Below, piece by piece: positions 24,806 through 32,686 of a stretch of DNA of 50,461 bases; position 1 is the stretch's first letter; every line of letters starts with the position of its first letter. The notes beneath the pieces were generated by a model. It ran no database searches. It was not told the origin of the DNA and saw nothing but the letters and a program-made list of their open reading frames with translations. A program made the translations under genes and the position numbers. Origin of the DNA: Allobosea thiooxidans (lineage in GTDB: Bacteria > Pseudomonadota > Alphaproteobacteria > Rhizobiales > Beijerinckiaceae); contig NZ_FUYX01000023.1 of NCBI RefSeq assembly GCF_900168195.1, positions 1 to 50,461 on the forward strand, in the 5' to 3' direction.

Positions 24806-24832
24806 ACGCACGACTCCTGTTAACGGCCGACC

Positions 24833-24862
24833 GCCCGTCCGGGCCTTTCCGTACGGGCTTTG
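24833..24862 (+). terminator. Weak candidate terminator after the GhrA-like gene
   Basis: GCCCGT (24833-24838) can pair with ACGGGC (24853-24858), followed by TTTGT. The stem is only six bases with a 14-base loop, so this is tentative. It lies 28 bases past the stop of the last gene of the operon. Confidence 0.25.
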
Positions 24863-25093
24863 TCACGATAACTGCCGGCGGATGCGTAAAGGTGCCTATG
24901 GTTTGATGACAGGCTCCGACGTCGACTGACCCGTGGCGACTACCCGCCGTGCCCGTTTTGCCGTTCCGCCGACGGTGAGTTTGGATCGGGAGCCCGATGT
25001 CCCGTCTCGGAGTCGCTGGCGTCCGCTTCCGGGCAAAGCACCAAGGTCAGGTTGTGGCGCGTCGCGGCTGTGTTGAACCTGCTCGATAAGTTC

Positions 25094-25975
25094 TTACCGC
25101 GCAGCGGCGTGCTTGACCGCTTCAATGAACAAACGAGCCGTTCGAGATAGCGCGACGTGCCTTGCATGAATTACGCGCGGGAAGATCTTCACGCTTGGCA
25201 AGAATTGCTTTTGAACCGCGAGCGGAAATATCTCTGACACTCCCATCGGCTCGACGATGGCGACGCCGCACCCCTTCATCGCAAGCGCACAGGCACTGAT
25301 CGTGTAATTGCTGCCGATCATGACGTGCTGATTCAGGTCGACCGACCGAAACGCCTGTCCGAGCAGCTCATGGATGGGCTCGCTCTGGATATTCGTGATG
25401 ATCGCCTCGCCCGCGAGGTCGCTCGGCTCGATGACGGAGCGGCCCGCAAGCGGGTGATCGGGGGCCATGACGCAGACAAGCGCGGTTTCGAACAGAGGAA
25501 GCGTCGTGACGCCCGCATGGTCGCCCGGCGTGAAGATGACGCCGAGATCGATTTGCCCGCTGGCAGCCATCGCCAGAATCTCCTTCGTCTTGGCGACTTG
25601 AAGCCAGACGCGGACGCCGGGATGCCGCTGTCTGAACTGTGCGATCGCATCGGCGACGAAGCTGCAGGACAATGTCGGCGTGCAAGCCAGTGTCAGGACG
25701 CCCGAGCGGCTCTCCTTGAGATCCCGCGCATATTTTTCGACCACGCCGACCGAGTGAAAGACCTTCTCGACCTCGCGATAGAGATTGAGCGCCTCCGGGG
25801 TCGCCTGAACCCGGCCCCGGCCGCGCTGGAACAGGGCGAACCCGACCAGATCCTCCATGCGGCGTACGGTCTTCGAGATCGCGGGCTGTGACATCTGCAG
25901 ATGACGGCCGGCGGCAGTGAGGCTGCCGGCCATCATGACGGCCCGGAACACTTCAAGTTGGCGCAGGTTGAACAT
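25094..25975 (-). CDS. LysR-family transcriptional regulator
   Basis: 293 aa, standard LysR length. The winged HTH is at residues 1-60 (LRQLEVFRAVMMAGSLTAAGRHLQMSQPAISKTVRRMEDLVG). The effector domain (90-290) begins LTLACTPTLSCSFVADAI. The wording of the HTH and the phrase GCGVAIVEPMG resemble the NocR/OccR-like branch that responds to opines and amino acids, but the match is loose. It is divergent from the TIM-barrel/TTT operon starting at 26160 and has a perfect T-N11-A palindrome 8 bases upstream of its own start, so it most likely represses itself and activates that operon when an inducer is bound. Confidence 0.93.
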   Translation of the reverse strand: MFNLRQLEVFRAVMMAGSLTAAGRHLQMSQPAISKTVRRMEDLVGFALFQRGRGRVQATPEALNLYREVEKVFHSVGVVEKYARDLKESRSGVLTLACTPTLSCSFVADAIAQFRQRHPGVRVWLQVAKTKEILAMAASGQIDLGVIFTPGDHAGVTTLPLFETALVCVMAPDHPLAGRSVIEPSDLAGEAIITNIQSEPIHELLGQAFRSVDLNQHVMIGSNYTISACALAMKGCGVAIVEPMGVSEIFPLAVQKQFLPSVKIFPRVIHARHVALSRTARLFIEAVKHAAAR

Positions 25976-25983
25976 CAGTCACC

Positions 25984-25998
25984 ATAACCCACGGTTAT
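25984..25998. promoter_or_regulatory. LysR box ATAAC-N5-GTTAT
   Basis: A perfect inverted repeat (ATAACC-CAC-GGTTAT) with the T-N11-A spacing (T25985, A25997) that defines LysR-type recognition sites. It lies 8 bases before the lysR start and about 160 bases before the divergent gene at 26160. It is the most convincing regulator binding site of the left half of the window. Confidence 0.6.
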
Positions 25999-26159
25999 CG
26001 GCTGCGCATCAATGAGCGCTCGACGTCGTGGCGGGGCTCCTCCAGTCTCAACTCACGAACAGCGCGATAAGGCGCGGCGCGGAGGAAATGTCCGACGGAA
26101 CGGGCGGCATCAAGATGCCGTGCGTGCCCGCGCGTCCTCCCGCTCAAGGAGTTGGCGGG

Positions 26160-27893
26160 ATGGCGCGATTTTCCACGCGGGCGATCGAAGTTCACAGCGG
26201 CTATGTCTGGAATTTCGACTGGGTCCGCAAGACGATCGAGTTTGCGCGGCGCCACGACATGACCTCGCTGGCGCTCCACCGCAACGACATCGTCGACATG
26301 GTGGTCTATCCCGGCAAGCTGTTCGGCGCATCCGGCGCCGGGACGAATATCTTCGAGCGCTATCGCGAGATTTTCCCCAAGCTGTACAAATACACGCCCA
26401 CGCGGCGCAGCGGCCCCTATCAGCGCCGTGACTATCTGCGACGGGTGATCGATCTGGCCGCGCGCAACGGCATCGACGTGTGGTTCGAGAACAAGGAGCT
26501 GTCCTTCCCCGACATCCTGCTCGAGCTCAATCCGCAACTCGTCAAGAACGGCACGCTGTGCCCGAACGACCCTTTCTGGTGGGATTTCGTCGATACCAAG
26601 TACACCGAGCTCTTCCAGGACCTGCCTGGGATCGCCGGGATCATCACCGCCCCGGGCACCGGCGAAAGCCGCCTGGCGATCTCCTCCAACCGCTGCACCT
26701 GCGAGGCCTGCCGCGGCAGCACGCCGCAAGGCTGGTACCGCAAGCTGATCATGGCGATGCACAAGCCGATCCGCGCCGCCGGGCGGGAGCTGGTCGTGCG
26801 CGATTTCGTCTTCGACAAGAAGGCGCAGACGGAACTGGCCGAGACCATCGCCGGCCTGCCTTCCGACGTGATCGTCAGCCTGAAGAACACGCCGCACGAC
26901 TACTATCCGACATTTCCCGACAATCCGCGCCTCGGCGATGTCGGCGACCATCGGCAATGGGTCGAGTTCGATACAATGGGCCAGTATTTCGGCTGGGGCA
27001 TCGGGCCGGCGGTGATTACCGACGACTATCGCCGGCGCATGGAGACGGCACTGCGCCATGGCGTCGTAGGCATGATCCTGCGCACCGACTGGGAAAGCTT
27101 GGACGGCCACTCCTGCTTCCACACCCCGAACCGGCTCAACCTCCATGCAGCGGCGGCGTTGGCGCTCAACGCCGATGTCGGCGACCGTGAGATCCACCGA
27201 TCGTGGCTGACTGAGACGGGCATGACGGAGCCCGGCGCCGCGAAAGACGAGCTCGACGCCGCGGCCGATTGGAACGTGCGCCTTTTCGCGAATTCGTGGG
27301 AAATCGTCTCGAAAAGCCTGTTCGTCAACGATTGCGTCTTCTCGGATTCCAGCAACTACCCGATCAGCCTCGATCACGCCTGGTGGCTTGCCGAGGAGAA
27401 GAACAGCCTGAAGGATTGGGACCCCTCGAAGGAGAACGCCCTCGAGACCTCGGAAGACAATATCCGCCGCATTCTGGCCGAGAAGGACGAGGCGTTGAGG
27501 CTGGTCGAATTGCAGCCTGGCCTCGCCCGTGAGCGGCCGGCGGCTTTGACCGAAGCCGCCCATCGCGATCTCGTCGGCCGCATGGAGACCTTCAGGCTCT
27601 ACGTCGCCGGCTGGCGGGCGGCCGTCCGCGCCTGCATCTTCACCCGGTTCCTGCTCGATCACCCCGGCCGCGAGGATGCGTTCGGTATCGAGATGCGTGC
27701 CGCATCGGAGGAAGCGTTCGATCTGTTGCGGACGCTGGCCGACGAGATGAGGAGTTACGCTGCCGCCACCGACCAGCATTTCTCAGCCTACAACATGCTG
27801 GGTTGGGAGCGGCTTTTGACGCTCCGGGACGATCTGTCCGGGCGCCTCGCGGCCCTGTCAGAGCGCGCCCCGGATCCCGTCCCAGCGGAGTAA
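26160..27893 (+). CDS. Glycoside-hydrolase-like TIM-barrel protein (distantly alpha-glucuronidase-like)
   Basis: 577 aa, no signal peptide. The N-terminal two thirds read as a TIM barrel: IEFARRHDMTSLALHRND, RRVIDLAARNGIDVWFENKE, a CPNDPFWWDFVDTKYTELF block followed by LPGIAGIITAPGTGESRLA, and a Cys cluster CTCEAC (CxCxxC). The DPFWWDF...LPDxxGI pattern and the Cys cluster recall GH67 alpha-glucuronidases and GH20-like barrels. The C-terminal third is helical. I cannot place it in a named family. A cytoplasmic glucuronosidase or glycan-acid hydrolase role is suggested because the next three genes encode a TTT carboxylate importer. ATG 26160 follows AAGGAG by 8 bases; ATG 26088 has its GGAGG right against the start codon and is less likely. 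It is divergent from the LysR regulator. Confidence 0.6.
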   Translation: MARFSTRAIEVHSGYVWNFDWVRKTIEFARRHDMTSLALHRNDIVDMVVYPGKLFGASGAGTNIFERYREIFPKLYKYTPTRRSGPYQRRDYLRRVIDLAARNGIDVWFENKELSFPDILLELNPQLVKNGTLCPNDPFWWDFVDTKYTELFQDLPGIAGIITAPGTGESRLAISSNRCTCEACRGSTPQGWYRKLIMAMHKPIRAAGRELVVRDFVFDKKAQTELAETIAGLPSDVIVSLKNTPHDYYPTFPDNPRLGDVGDHRQWVEFDTMGQYFGWGIGPAVITDDYRRRMETALRHGVVGMILRTDWESLDGHSCFHTPNRLNLHAAAALALNADVGDREIHRSWLTETGMTEPGAAKDELDAAADWNVRLFANSWEIVSKSLFVNDCVFSDSSNYPISLDHAWWLAEEKNSLKDWDPSKENALETSEDNIRRILAEKDEALRLVELQPGLARERPAALTEAAHRDLVGRMETFRLYVAGWRAAVRACIFTRFLLDHPGREDAFGIEMRAASEEAFDLLRTLADEMRSYAAATDQHFSAYNMLGWERLLTLRDDLSGRLAALSERAPDPVPAE

Positions 27894-27898
27894 AGGCC

Positions 27899-28360
27899 TT
27901 GCAGAAGACTGATCGATCAGGACAGTCGCCGTTTCTCGTCCAACTCGTCGTGGCGGTCGCCCTTTTCGCAGGCTGCGCGCTCTACCTGTATGCGGCGCTC
28001 GGCTTCTCCTTCGGGACCTGGAGCAATCCGCGGGCCGGGTTCCTGCCGAGGATCGCCGGTTGCGTCGGCGTCGTGCTGGCCCTGGGCAATCTCCTCCGCG
28101 TCTGGCGTGCGCGGGACACGACATCCGCCGATCTGGGTCTGCAACCGAGCCGTGCGCTGGCATTTCTCGTGATTCTGGCGGGCTACGCCGCTCTGCTCGG
28201 TCGCCTCGGTTTCCTGCCGGCGACCTTCGGCGCCACATTGGCTCTGCTCATGGTCAGCAGGGGCATGCGCGGCCCGGCCGTCACTGTCGGGCTCGCGGCC
28301 GCGTTCTCGTTCGGCATCTGGTTGTTGTTCTCCCGCGCCCTCGATCTGCCATTGCCATGA
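27899..28360 (+). CDS. tctB: TTT family small membrane subunit (TctB-like)
   Basis: 153 aa with four hydrophobic segments (about residues 15-35, 45-65, 82-100, 110-150 with a break), matching the small subunit of tripartite tricarboxylate transporters. The start appears to be TTG at 27899: GGAG lies 8 bases upstream, no ATG or GTG is available nearby in frame, and the previous stop is only 5 bases away. The stop overlaps the TctA start (ATGA). It works with TctA as the membrane part of a proton- or sodium-driven carboxylate importer. The sequence GFLPRIAGCVGVVLALGNLL is typical of this poorly conserved subunit. Confidence 0.85.
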   Translation: MQKTDRSGQSPFLVQLVVAVALFAGCALYLYAALGFSFGTWSNPRAGFLPRIAGCVGVVLALGNLLRVWRARDTTSADLGLQPSRALAFLVILAGYAALLGRLGFLPATFGATLALLMVSRGMRGPAVTVGLAAAFSFGIWLLFSRALDLPLP

Positions 28361-29874
28361 CCTCGCTCGACGCTCTCATCCAGGGTTTCCAACTCGCCGC
28401 CACCCCGACCAATCTCGTCGCTGCCGGGATCGGGGTCCTGCTCGGCACCTTCGCCGGCATGCTGCCGGGGCTCGGCATCTCGGGCACGATTGCCCTGCTG
28501 ATCCCGATCAGCTTCGGCCTCGATCCCCTGACTGCGCTGGTCATCTTCGGCGGCATCTACTACGGCGCCGCTTATGGCGGCTCGACCACGTCGATCCTGC
28601 TCAACGTGCCGGGCGAAGGCGCATCGGTCGTCACCTGCGTCGAAGGCTATGCCATGGCCCGCCGTGGCCGCGCCGGTGCGGCGCTCTCCGTCGCCGCGCT
28701 AGGCTCGTTCTTCGCGGGAATGCTGGGGCTCGTCGTCCTCGTGCTCTTTGCGCCGACCATCGCGGGCTGGGCCCTCGCATTCGGCCCTCAGGAGTATTTC
28801 TGTATCGCGCTGCTCGCGCTCGTCGTGCTTTCCGGTATCAGCGGCCAGTCGATGGTGCAGTCCGGTCTGATGGTCGTCGTCGGCATCATGCTCGGCACCA
28901 TCGGCATCGATCCGATGAGCGGGGTCGAACGGTTCACCCTGTCGAGCGACATCCTGCTCGACGGCATCTCCTTCATCATCGTCGTGATGGGCGTCTACGG
29001 CATGGCCGAAGTGCTGCAGACCGCCTCTGATGGCGATGCTGCGGTCTCGGCGCCGCGCGTCGCCTTCCGGGATCTCTACCCGACGCGCGAGGAACTTTCG
29101 CGCTCGCTGCCGGCGATCGGCCGCGGCAGCCTCATCGGGCTCCTGATCGGCCTCGTCCCCGGTCCGTCCGGCACGATCTCGACCTTTCTGTCCTATGCGA
29201 TCGAGAAGCGTTTCAGCCGCGGTCGCGACCAGTTCGGCTCGGGCGCGATCGAGGGCGTGGCCGGGCCGGAGTCCGCCAACAACGGAGCCGATACCTCGAC
29301 GCTGATCCCGCTGCTTTCGCTCGGCCTGCCGTTCAATGCCGGCGCAGCCCTCATGCTCAGCGGCTTTCTGATCCATGGCATCACGCCTGGTCCCAACCTC
29401 GTGAACACGCGCCCCGACCTGTTCTGGGGCCTCGTGGCGAGCCTTCTCATCGGCAATGTCATGCTCCTGGTGATCAATCTGCCATTCGTCGGATTGTTTG
29501 CTTCGCTGCTGCGCATCCCGCTCGGCATCCTGATGCCCCTGGTCGCTATCGTGGTGATGAGCGGGACCTATTTCATCAACAACAACCTGTCCGATCTCTG
29601 GCTGGCAGTCGCCTTCGGCCTGGCCGGCTGGCTCCTGAAAGGAGCGGGATACAGCGTCGCGCCGCTGATCATCGGGCTGTTCCTGGGCCCGCTCATCGAG
29701 AAGGGCTTCCTTCAATCGATGGTGCTCGCGGATGGCAGCTTGCTAGTGCTGATGTCGCGGCCGTTCAGCGGCCTCATGCTCGGAACCGCTGCCCTCTTTA
29801 TCCTGGTTCGCATCGGTCTGGCCCTTCGCAGCCACTTCGCCCGTGCGCCACTGGTACCCGTCCCGCCTCGATGA
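28357..29874 (+). CDS. tctA: TTT family large membrane subunit (TctA-like)
   Basis: 505 aa with 11-12 membrane segments. The TctA signature is present twice in related form: GTFAGMLPGLGISGTIALLIP with YYGAAYGGSTTSILLNVPGE in the N-terminal half, and IGLVPGPSGTISTFLSY with FGSGAIEGVAGPESANNGAD in the C-terminal half. It is the transport channel of a tripartite carboxylate uptake system. ATG 28357 overlaps the TctB stop. The periplasmic partner is encoded next (29916). The gene order B-A-C with a hydrolase in front suggests the cargo is a carboxylated sugar or derivative, which is inference. Confidence 0.93.
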   Translation: MTSLDALIQGFQLAATPTNLVAAGIGVLLGTFAGMLPGLGISGTIALLIPISFGLDPLTALVIFGGIYYGAAYGGSTTSILLNVPGEGASVVTCVEGYAMARRGRAGAALSVAALGSFFAGMLGLVVLVLFAPTIAGWALAFGPQEYFCIALLALVVLSGISGQSMVQSGLMVVVGIMLGTIGIDPMSGVERFTLSSDILLDGISFIIVVMGVYGMAEVLQTASDGDAAVSAPRVAFRDLYPTREELSRSLPAIGRGSLIGLLIGLVPGPSGTISTFLSYAIEKRFSRGRDQFGSGAIEGVAGPESANNGADTSTLIPLLSLGLPFNAGAALMLSGFLIHGITPGPNLVNTRPDLFWGLVASLLIGNVMLLVINLPFVGLFASLLRIPLGILMPLVAIVVMSGTYFINNNLSDLWLAVAFGLAGWLLKGAGYSVAPLIIGLFLGPLIEKGFLQSMVLADGSLLVLMSRPFSGLMLGTAALFILVRIGLALRSHFARAPLVPVPPR

Positions 29875-29915
29875 GCGTGCGAACGATGAAAAAACTGAAA
29901 AAAGGGAGAGAAATC

Positions 29916-30914
29916 ATGACCAACGCTGCCACACGCCGCCTCGCGCTCGCCGCTTTCGGTCTCACTTCGGTCGCGATGGCATTCCCTGCCTTCGCCCAGA
30001 CCTATCCACAGAGGCCGATCCGCGTGATCGTGCCGTTTCCCGCCGGCGGCGCCACCGACATCATGGGCCGCATTGTCACGAAAGCCGTCGAAGCGCGCCT
30101 CGGCAAGCCCCTGATCATCGAGAACAAACCCGGAGCGGGTACGATGACCGGACTGAACGAATTGGTCGGCGCCCGGCCTGACGGCTACACGATCGGCATG
30201 GTCACCAGCACCATGGTGCTGCAGCCGCTCTATGGCGGGTCGCGCCACGACTATCCCACTGCCCTTCAGCCCATCGCGCAGATCACGGTGACGCCGCCTG
30301 TGCTGGTCACGGGTGCCGACACGCCCTGGAAGACGGCCAAGGTGCTGATCGACGACGCCAAGGCCAATCCCCGCAAGATCAAGTACGGCATCACCGGCTT
30401 CGGCAATTCGTCGCATATCGGCCCGACGCAGCTCGCCCGCGCCGCCGGGATCGAGATCGAGCCGGTCTCGTTCGATGGCGGCGGCACGCTGCTGACGGCG
30501 CTGCTCGGCGGTCATATCGCGGTCTCGGCAGGCAGCACCGTCGACTACAAGCCCCATATCGAGGCAGGCAAGTTGCGCCCATTGCTCAATTTCGGGCCGG
30601 AGCGCAGTCAGGATCCGCTCTACAAGGACGTCCCGACGGCCAAGGAGCTCGGCTACGATGCCGAGATCGTGTCCTGGACCGGCGTGGCGGCACCCAAGGG
30701 TGTGCCGGCCGACATTGCCGGCAAGCTCAACGAAGCGTTCGCGGCCGTGATGGCCGATCCCGAGGTCAAGGCCGCCATCGCGAAACTCGGGTCCGAACCC
30801 GTCCATCTCGATGCGGCCGGTTTCGGAGCCCGGTGGGGATCCGAAACGACGAAGCTGCGCCAGGTCGTCACCGAGACCGGCATCCTCGAACTCGTGAAAA
30901 GTCAAAAGCAGTAG
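29916..30914 (+). CDS. tctC: TTT family periplasmic binding protein (TctC/Bug family)
   Basis: 332 aa. A Sec signal (residues 1-27, ending FPAFA before QTYPQRPI) is followed by the Bug-family N-terminus YPQRPIRVIVPFPAGGATDIMGRIV. Further landmarks are IIENKPGAGTMTGLNELV, YKDVPTAKELGYD and GVAAPKGVPADIAGKLNEAF. It captures a carboxylate in the periplasm for TctAB. ATG 29916 has GGGAGAG 8-9 bases upstream; the longer frame from 29871 would add a Lys-rich stretch before the signal peptide. It ends the LysR-controlled operon. The palindrome TCGTCGTCGACGACGA at 30921-30936 follows the stop. Confidence 0.92.
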   Translation: MTNAATRRLALAAFGLTSVAMAFPAFAQTYPQRPIRVIVPFPAGGATDIMGRIVTKAVEARLGKPLIIENKPGAGTMTGLNELVGARPDGYTIGMVTSTMVLQPLYGGSRHDYPTALQPIAQITVTPPVLVTGADTPWKTAKVLIDDAKANPRKIKYGITGFGNSSHIGPTQLARAAGIEIEPVSFDGGGTLLTALLGGHIAVSAGSTVDYKPHIEAGKLRPLLNFGPERSQDPLYKDVPTAKELGYDAEIVSWTGVAAPKGVPADIAGKLNEAFAAVMADPEVKAAIAKLGSEPVHLDAAGFGARWGSETTKLRQVVTETGILELVKSQKQ

Positions 30915-31030
30915 GCGCAATCGTCGTCGACGACGAATGCCAGCCACGTGCGAGGTTCGGCGGCTCGAGCGGCTGCCTTCTGCACATGATCCAACGGCGC
31001 ACAGTCAAAGCTAGCCCTTACCCCGGGAGG

Positions 31031-31240
31031 CTACAGGTGCCGTGCGCCCACGGACTTGGCAGCTTTTGTCATCGCGTCGAGCAGCCAAGTGTTCAGCCTC
31101 GTCCGCTGCCAATTTAACGGCACCGCGATCCGATGTCGTGGTTCAAGCTCAACCAATCGGCCGTCGGCAAGTAGCGGATAGCCCATGGCAACGGGGCCAA
31201 CGACCAACCCAGGCCGGCGAGCGTCAACTCCAGCATCCCG
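31031..31240 (-). pseudogene. C-terminal remnant of an ArgP/IciA-like LysR regulator
   Basis: About 70 codons on the minus strand read like the end of the effector domain of ArgP-type LysR proteins: GPVAMGYPLLADGRLVELEP, then IAVPLNWQRTRLNTWLLDAMTKAA. In that family the same region has LADGRLVEL, DVPLxWQ and RL..LT in this order. No DNA-binding domain lies upstream; the reading frame meets unrelated sequence at about 31240, where a recombinase remnant begins on the other strand. It is therefore a deletion or insertion scar, not a functional gene. Recognition is by eye. Confidence 0.5.
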
Positions 31241-31256
31241 CGGGCCGCCGGTTCGC

Positions 31257-31538
31257 ATGCACCCCAATCTGGCCGGCTTGTGCCGCAGGCAGGTTGAAGC
31301 CCTGCGCGAGGTTTCGGCAGACGAGGAGACGCGCACGGAAGCGCCAGGGACTCTTCGATCGCTGATGGAGATCGTCCTCAACCATCCGATCGAGGGCGGT
31401 TACGAAATCAAGCTGGTCGGTGAGATCGCCAATATGGTCGACGTCACGGAAGACTCCGCCAACAAAAAAACCGCCCCTGGAAGGGCGGTTCTTGCTGCCG
31501 AGGATCGGCGTTCGGTAAAGTTGGTTGCGGGGGCCTGA
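31257..31538 (+). pseudogene. 3' remnant of a large serine recombinase
   Basis: About 93 codons match, by memory, the C-terminal end of serine site-specific recombinases that are common on rhizobial mobile elements: HPNLAGLCRRQVEALREV, then LRSLMEIVLNHPIEGGYEI, ELVGEIA-type text as KLVGEIANMVDV, and the tail RRSVKLVAGA just before the stop. The resolvase catalytic domain and recombinase domain are absent. Its left edge abuts the ArgP-like remnant at about 31240-31257. Together they mark where a mobile element was deleted or decayed. The minus-strand terminator at 31463-31490 lies within this frame. Confidence 0.6.
31463..31490 (-). terminator. Intrinsic terminator for the leftward operon
   Basis: Read on the minus strand, AACCGCCC pairs with GGGCGGTT around the loop TTCCAG, and the stem is followed by seven T residues: an eight-pair GC-rich hairpin plus T-run. 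It is the first strong terminator downstream of the leftward operon that ends with the RraA gene at 31873, although 380 bases beyond its stop. It coincides with codons of the recombinase remnant, so its origin may be coding, but the structure should work for leftward transcripts. Confidence 0.55.
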
Positions 31539-31872
31539 AGCTACCGAGAGTTGTCCGGTGGTTGCCACCAGAGCGGCGCCATGCGTTTTGCAAGCGCCCA
31601 CATCCGCGTCGCGCCGCAAGCAGAGCTTGAGATCCCGCCGAAAGCGGACGCTCACCCGTCGGCCCGATCGTGGGCTTCGACCGATTGGTATCAGAACGGC
31701 ATAGCCCCGCTTGGAGTAGGCCGTCGATACGCGCAAAGAAGGGCCGGCGTCCCGCAGGGAGCCGGCCACGAGGAAGTGTGCGACGCTGTACCAAAAGCCT
31801 CGACAGGCGCTTAACTTGAGGCGGCTCGCGTGCAATGGGAAGCAGCATCATCTCACGAGAACAGTCGCGGCC
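31539..31872. other. 334-base gap, probable downstream flank of the decayed mobile element
   Basis: There is no recognisable gene on either strand; translations are Arg/Ser-rich and match nothing I know. The stretch lies between the recombinase remnant and the leftward RraA gene and is probably the 3' flank of the lost element plus the untranslated end of the operon. Confidence 0.4.
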
Positions 31873-32613
31873 TCACCCACTCTTCTGCTGCGTCTTCCAT
31901 TCCTGGTATTCGGCTTCCGCGTCCTCGGCGAGAGGGTAGTAGCGACGAAGATCGCCGCCTTTCGAGAGCATGAGGCGGGAGAAGTCCTCCCATTCGGCAT
32001 GATGACTGCCGACCTCGAGCAGCCTCTCGGCATAGGCGATCGGCACGCAGATGGCTCCGTCGTCATCGGCAATGATGATGTCGCCCGGTCTGACATAGGT
32101 GCCGCCACAGGCGATCGGCACGTTGACCGCGTGGGGCATCAGGGTCGTCTGAGTGTGAAAATTCGGCGTAACGCCACGCATCCAATAGCCGATATCGAGA
32201 GCGAACGCCTTCGCGGCATCGCGGATCACCCCGTCGATGACCATCCCCGCCCCGCCCTTGCCGGCGAAATAGGTCAGCATCATCTCTCCGAAGATTCCGC
32301 TCTGCATGTCGCCGCGGGCGTCGACAACGACAACGTCGCCGGCCTCGACGTGATACAGCGCGTGCCTGTGAAGCTGCTTCTCGCGATCGGCATATTCGTC
32401 GTCGCCGTAGAGGTCCTCACGCTTCGGCATGAACTGCAGGGTAAGGGCCGGTCCGGCGACCACCTTGCCGCGCTTGTGCGGTACCGCGCCCGCGATGAAG
32501 GGATTGCGAATGCCCATCTTGTAAAGCTCGCTCGACGCGGTGGCCGTGCCGATGCTGGCGAGCCCATCGAGAAGCGCCTTCGCCGGACGGGCGATCTTGG
32601 GGATGTCGAACAT
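31873..32613 (-). CDS. RraA-family aldolase-like protein (second copy)
   Basis: 246 aa, RraA/HMG-aldolase-like. Core motifs are GIFGEMMLTYFAGKGGAGMVIDG followed by VIRD (residues about 107-133) and PGDIIIADDDGAICVP near residue 180. It is related to but clearly distinct from the 262 aa member at 2840. AGGAAT lies 8 bases before the ATG. It is the last gene of the leftward GntR operon, 73 bases after the glucarate-dehydratase-like gene. In such a context an aldolase cleaving the 2-keto-3-deoxy sugar acid into pyruvate or tartronate semialdehyde and an aldehyde makes sense; a 2-hydroxyacid dehydrogenase suited to reduce such products is encoded across the divergent promoter. The substrate is inferred only. 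Confidence 0.88.
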   Translation of the reverse strand: MFDIPKIARPAKALLDGLASIGTATASSELYKMGIRNPFIAGAVPHKRGKVVAGPALTLQFMPKREDLYGDDEYADREKQLHRHALYHVEAGDVVVVDARGDMQSGIFGEMMLTYFAGKGGAGMVIDGVIRDAAKAFALDIGYWMRGVTPNFHTQTTLMPHAVNVPIACGGTYVRPGDIIIADDDGAICVPIAYAERLLEVGSHHAEWEDFSRLMLSKGGDLRRYYPLAEDAEAEYQEWKTQQKSG

Positions 32614-32686
32614 GGTTATTCCTGATGGTTGGCGGCGTGATCCGGAGATCGTGAACGCCTCTCCGGAGCGATGCGGTTGCGGGTTT

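Noticed and set aside
25995..27779. Minus-strand open frame (594 codons) opposite the TIM-barrel gene
   Set aside because: No domain-like segments; the plus-strand frame has a ribosome binding site, coherent protein features and operon context.
30921..30936. Perfect 16-base palindrome TCGTCGTCGACGACGA after tctC
   Set aside because: It has no loop or T-run and is built from a simple TCG/CGA repeat, so it is weak evidence for a terminator or operator.
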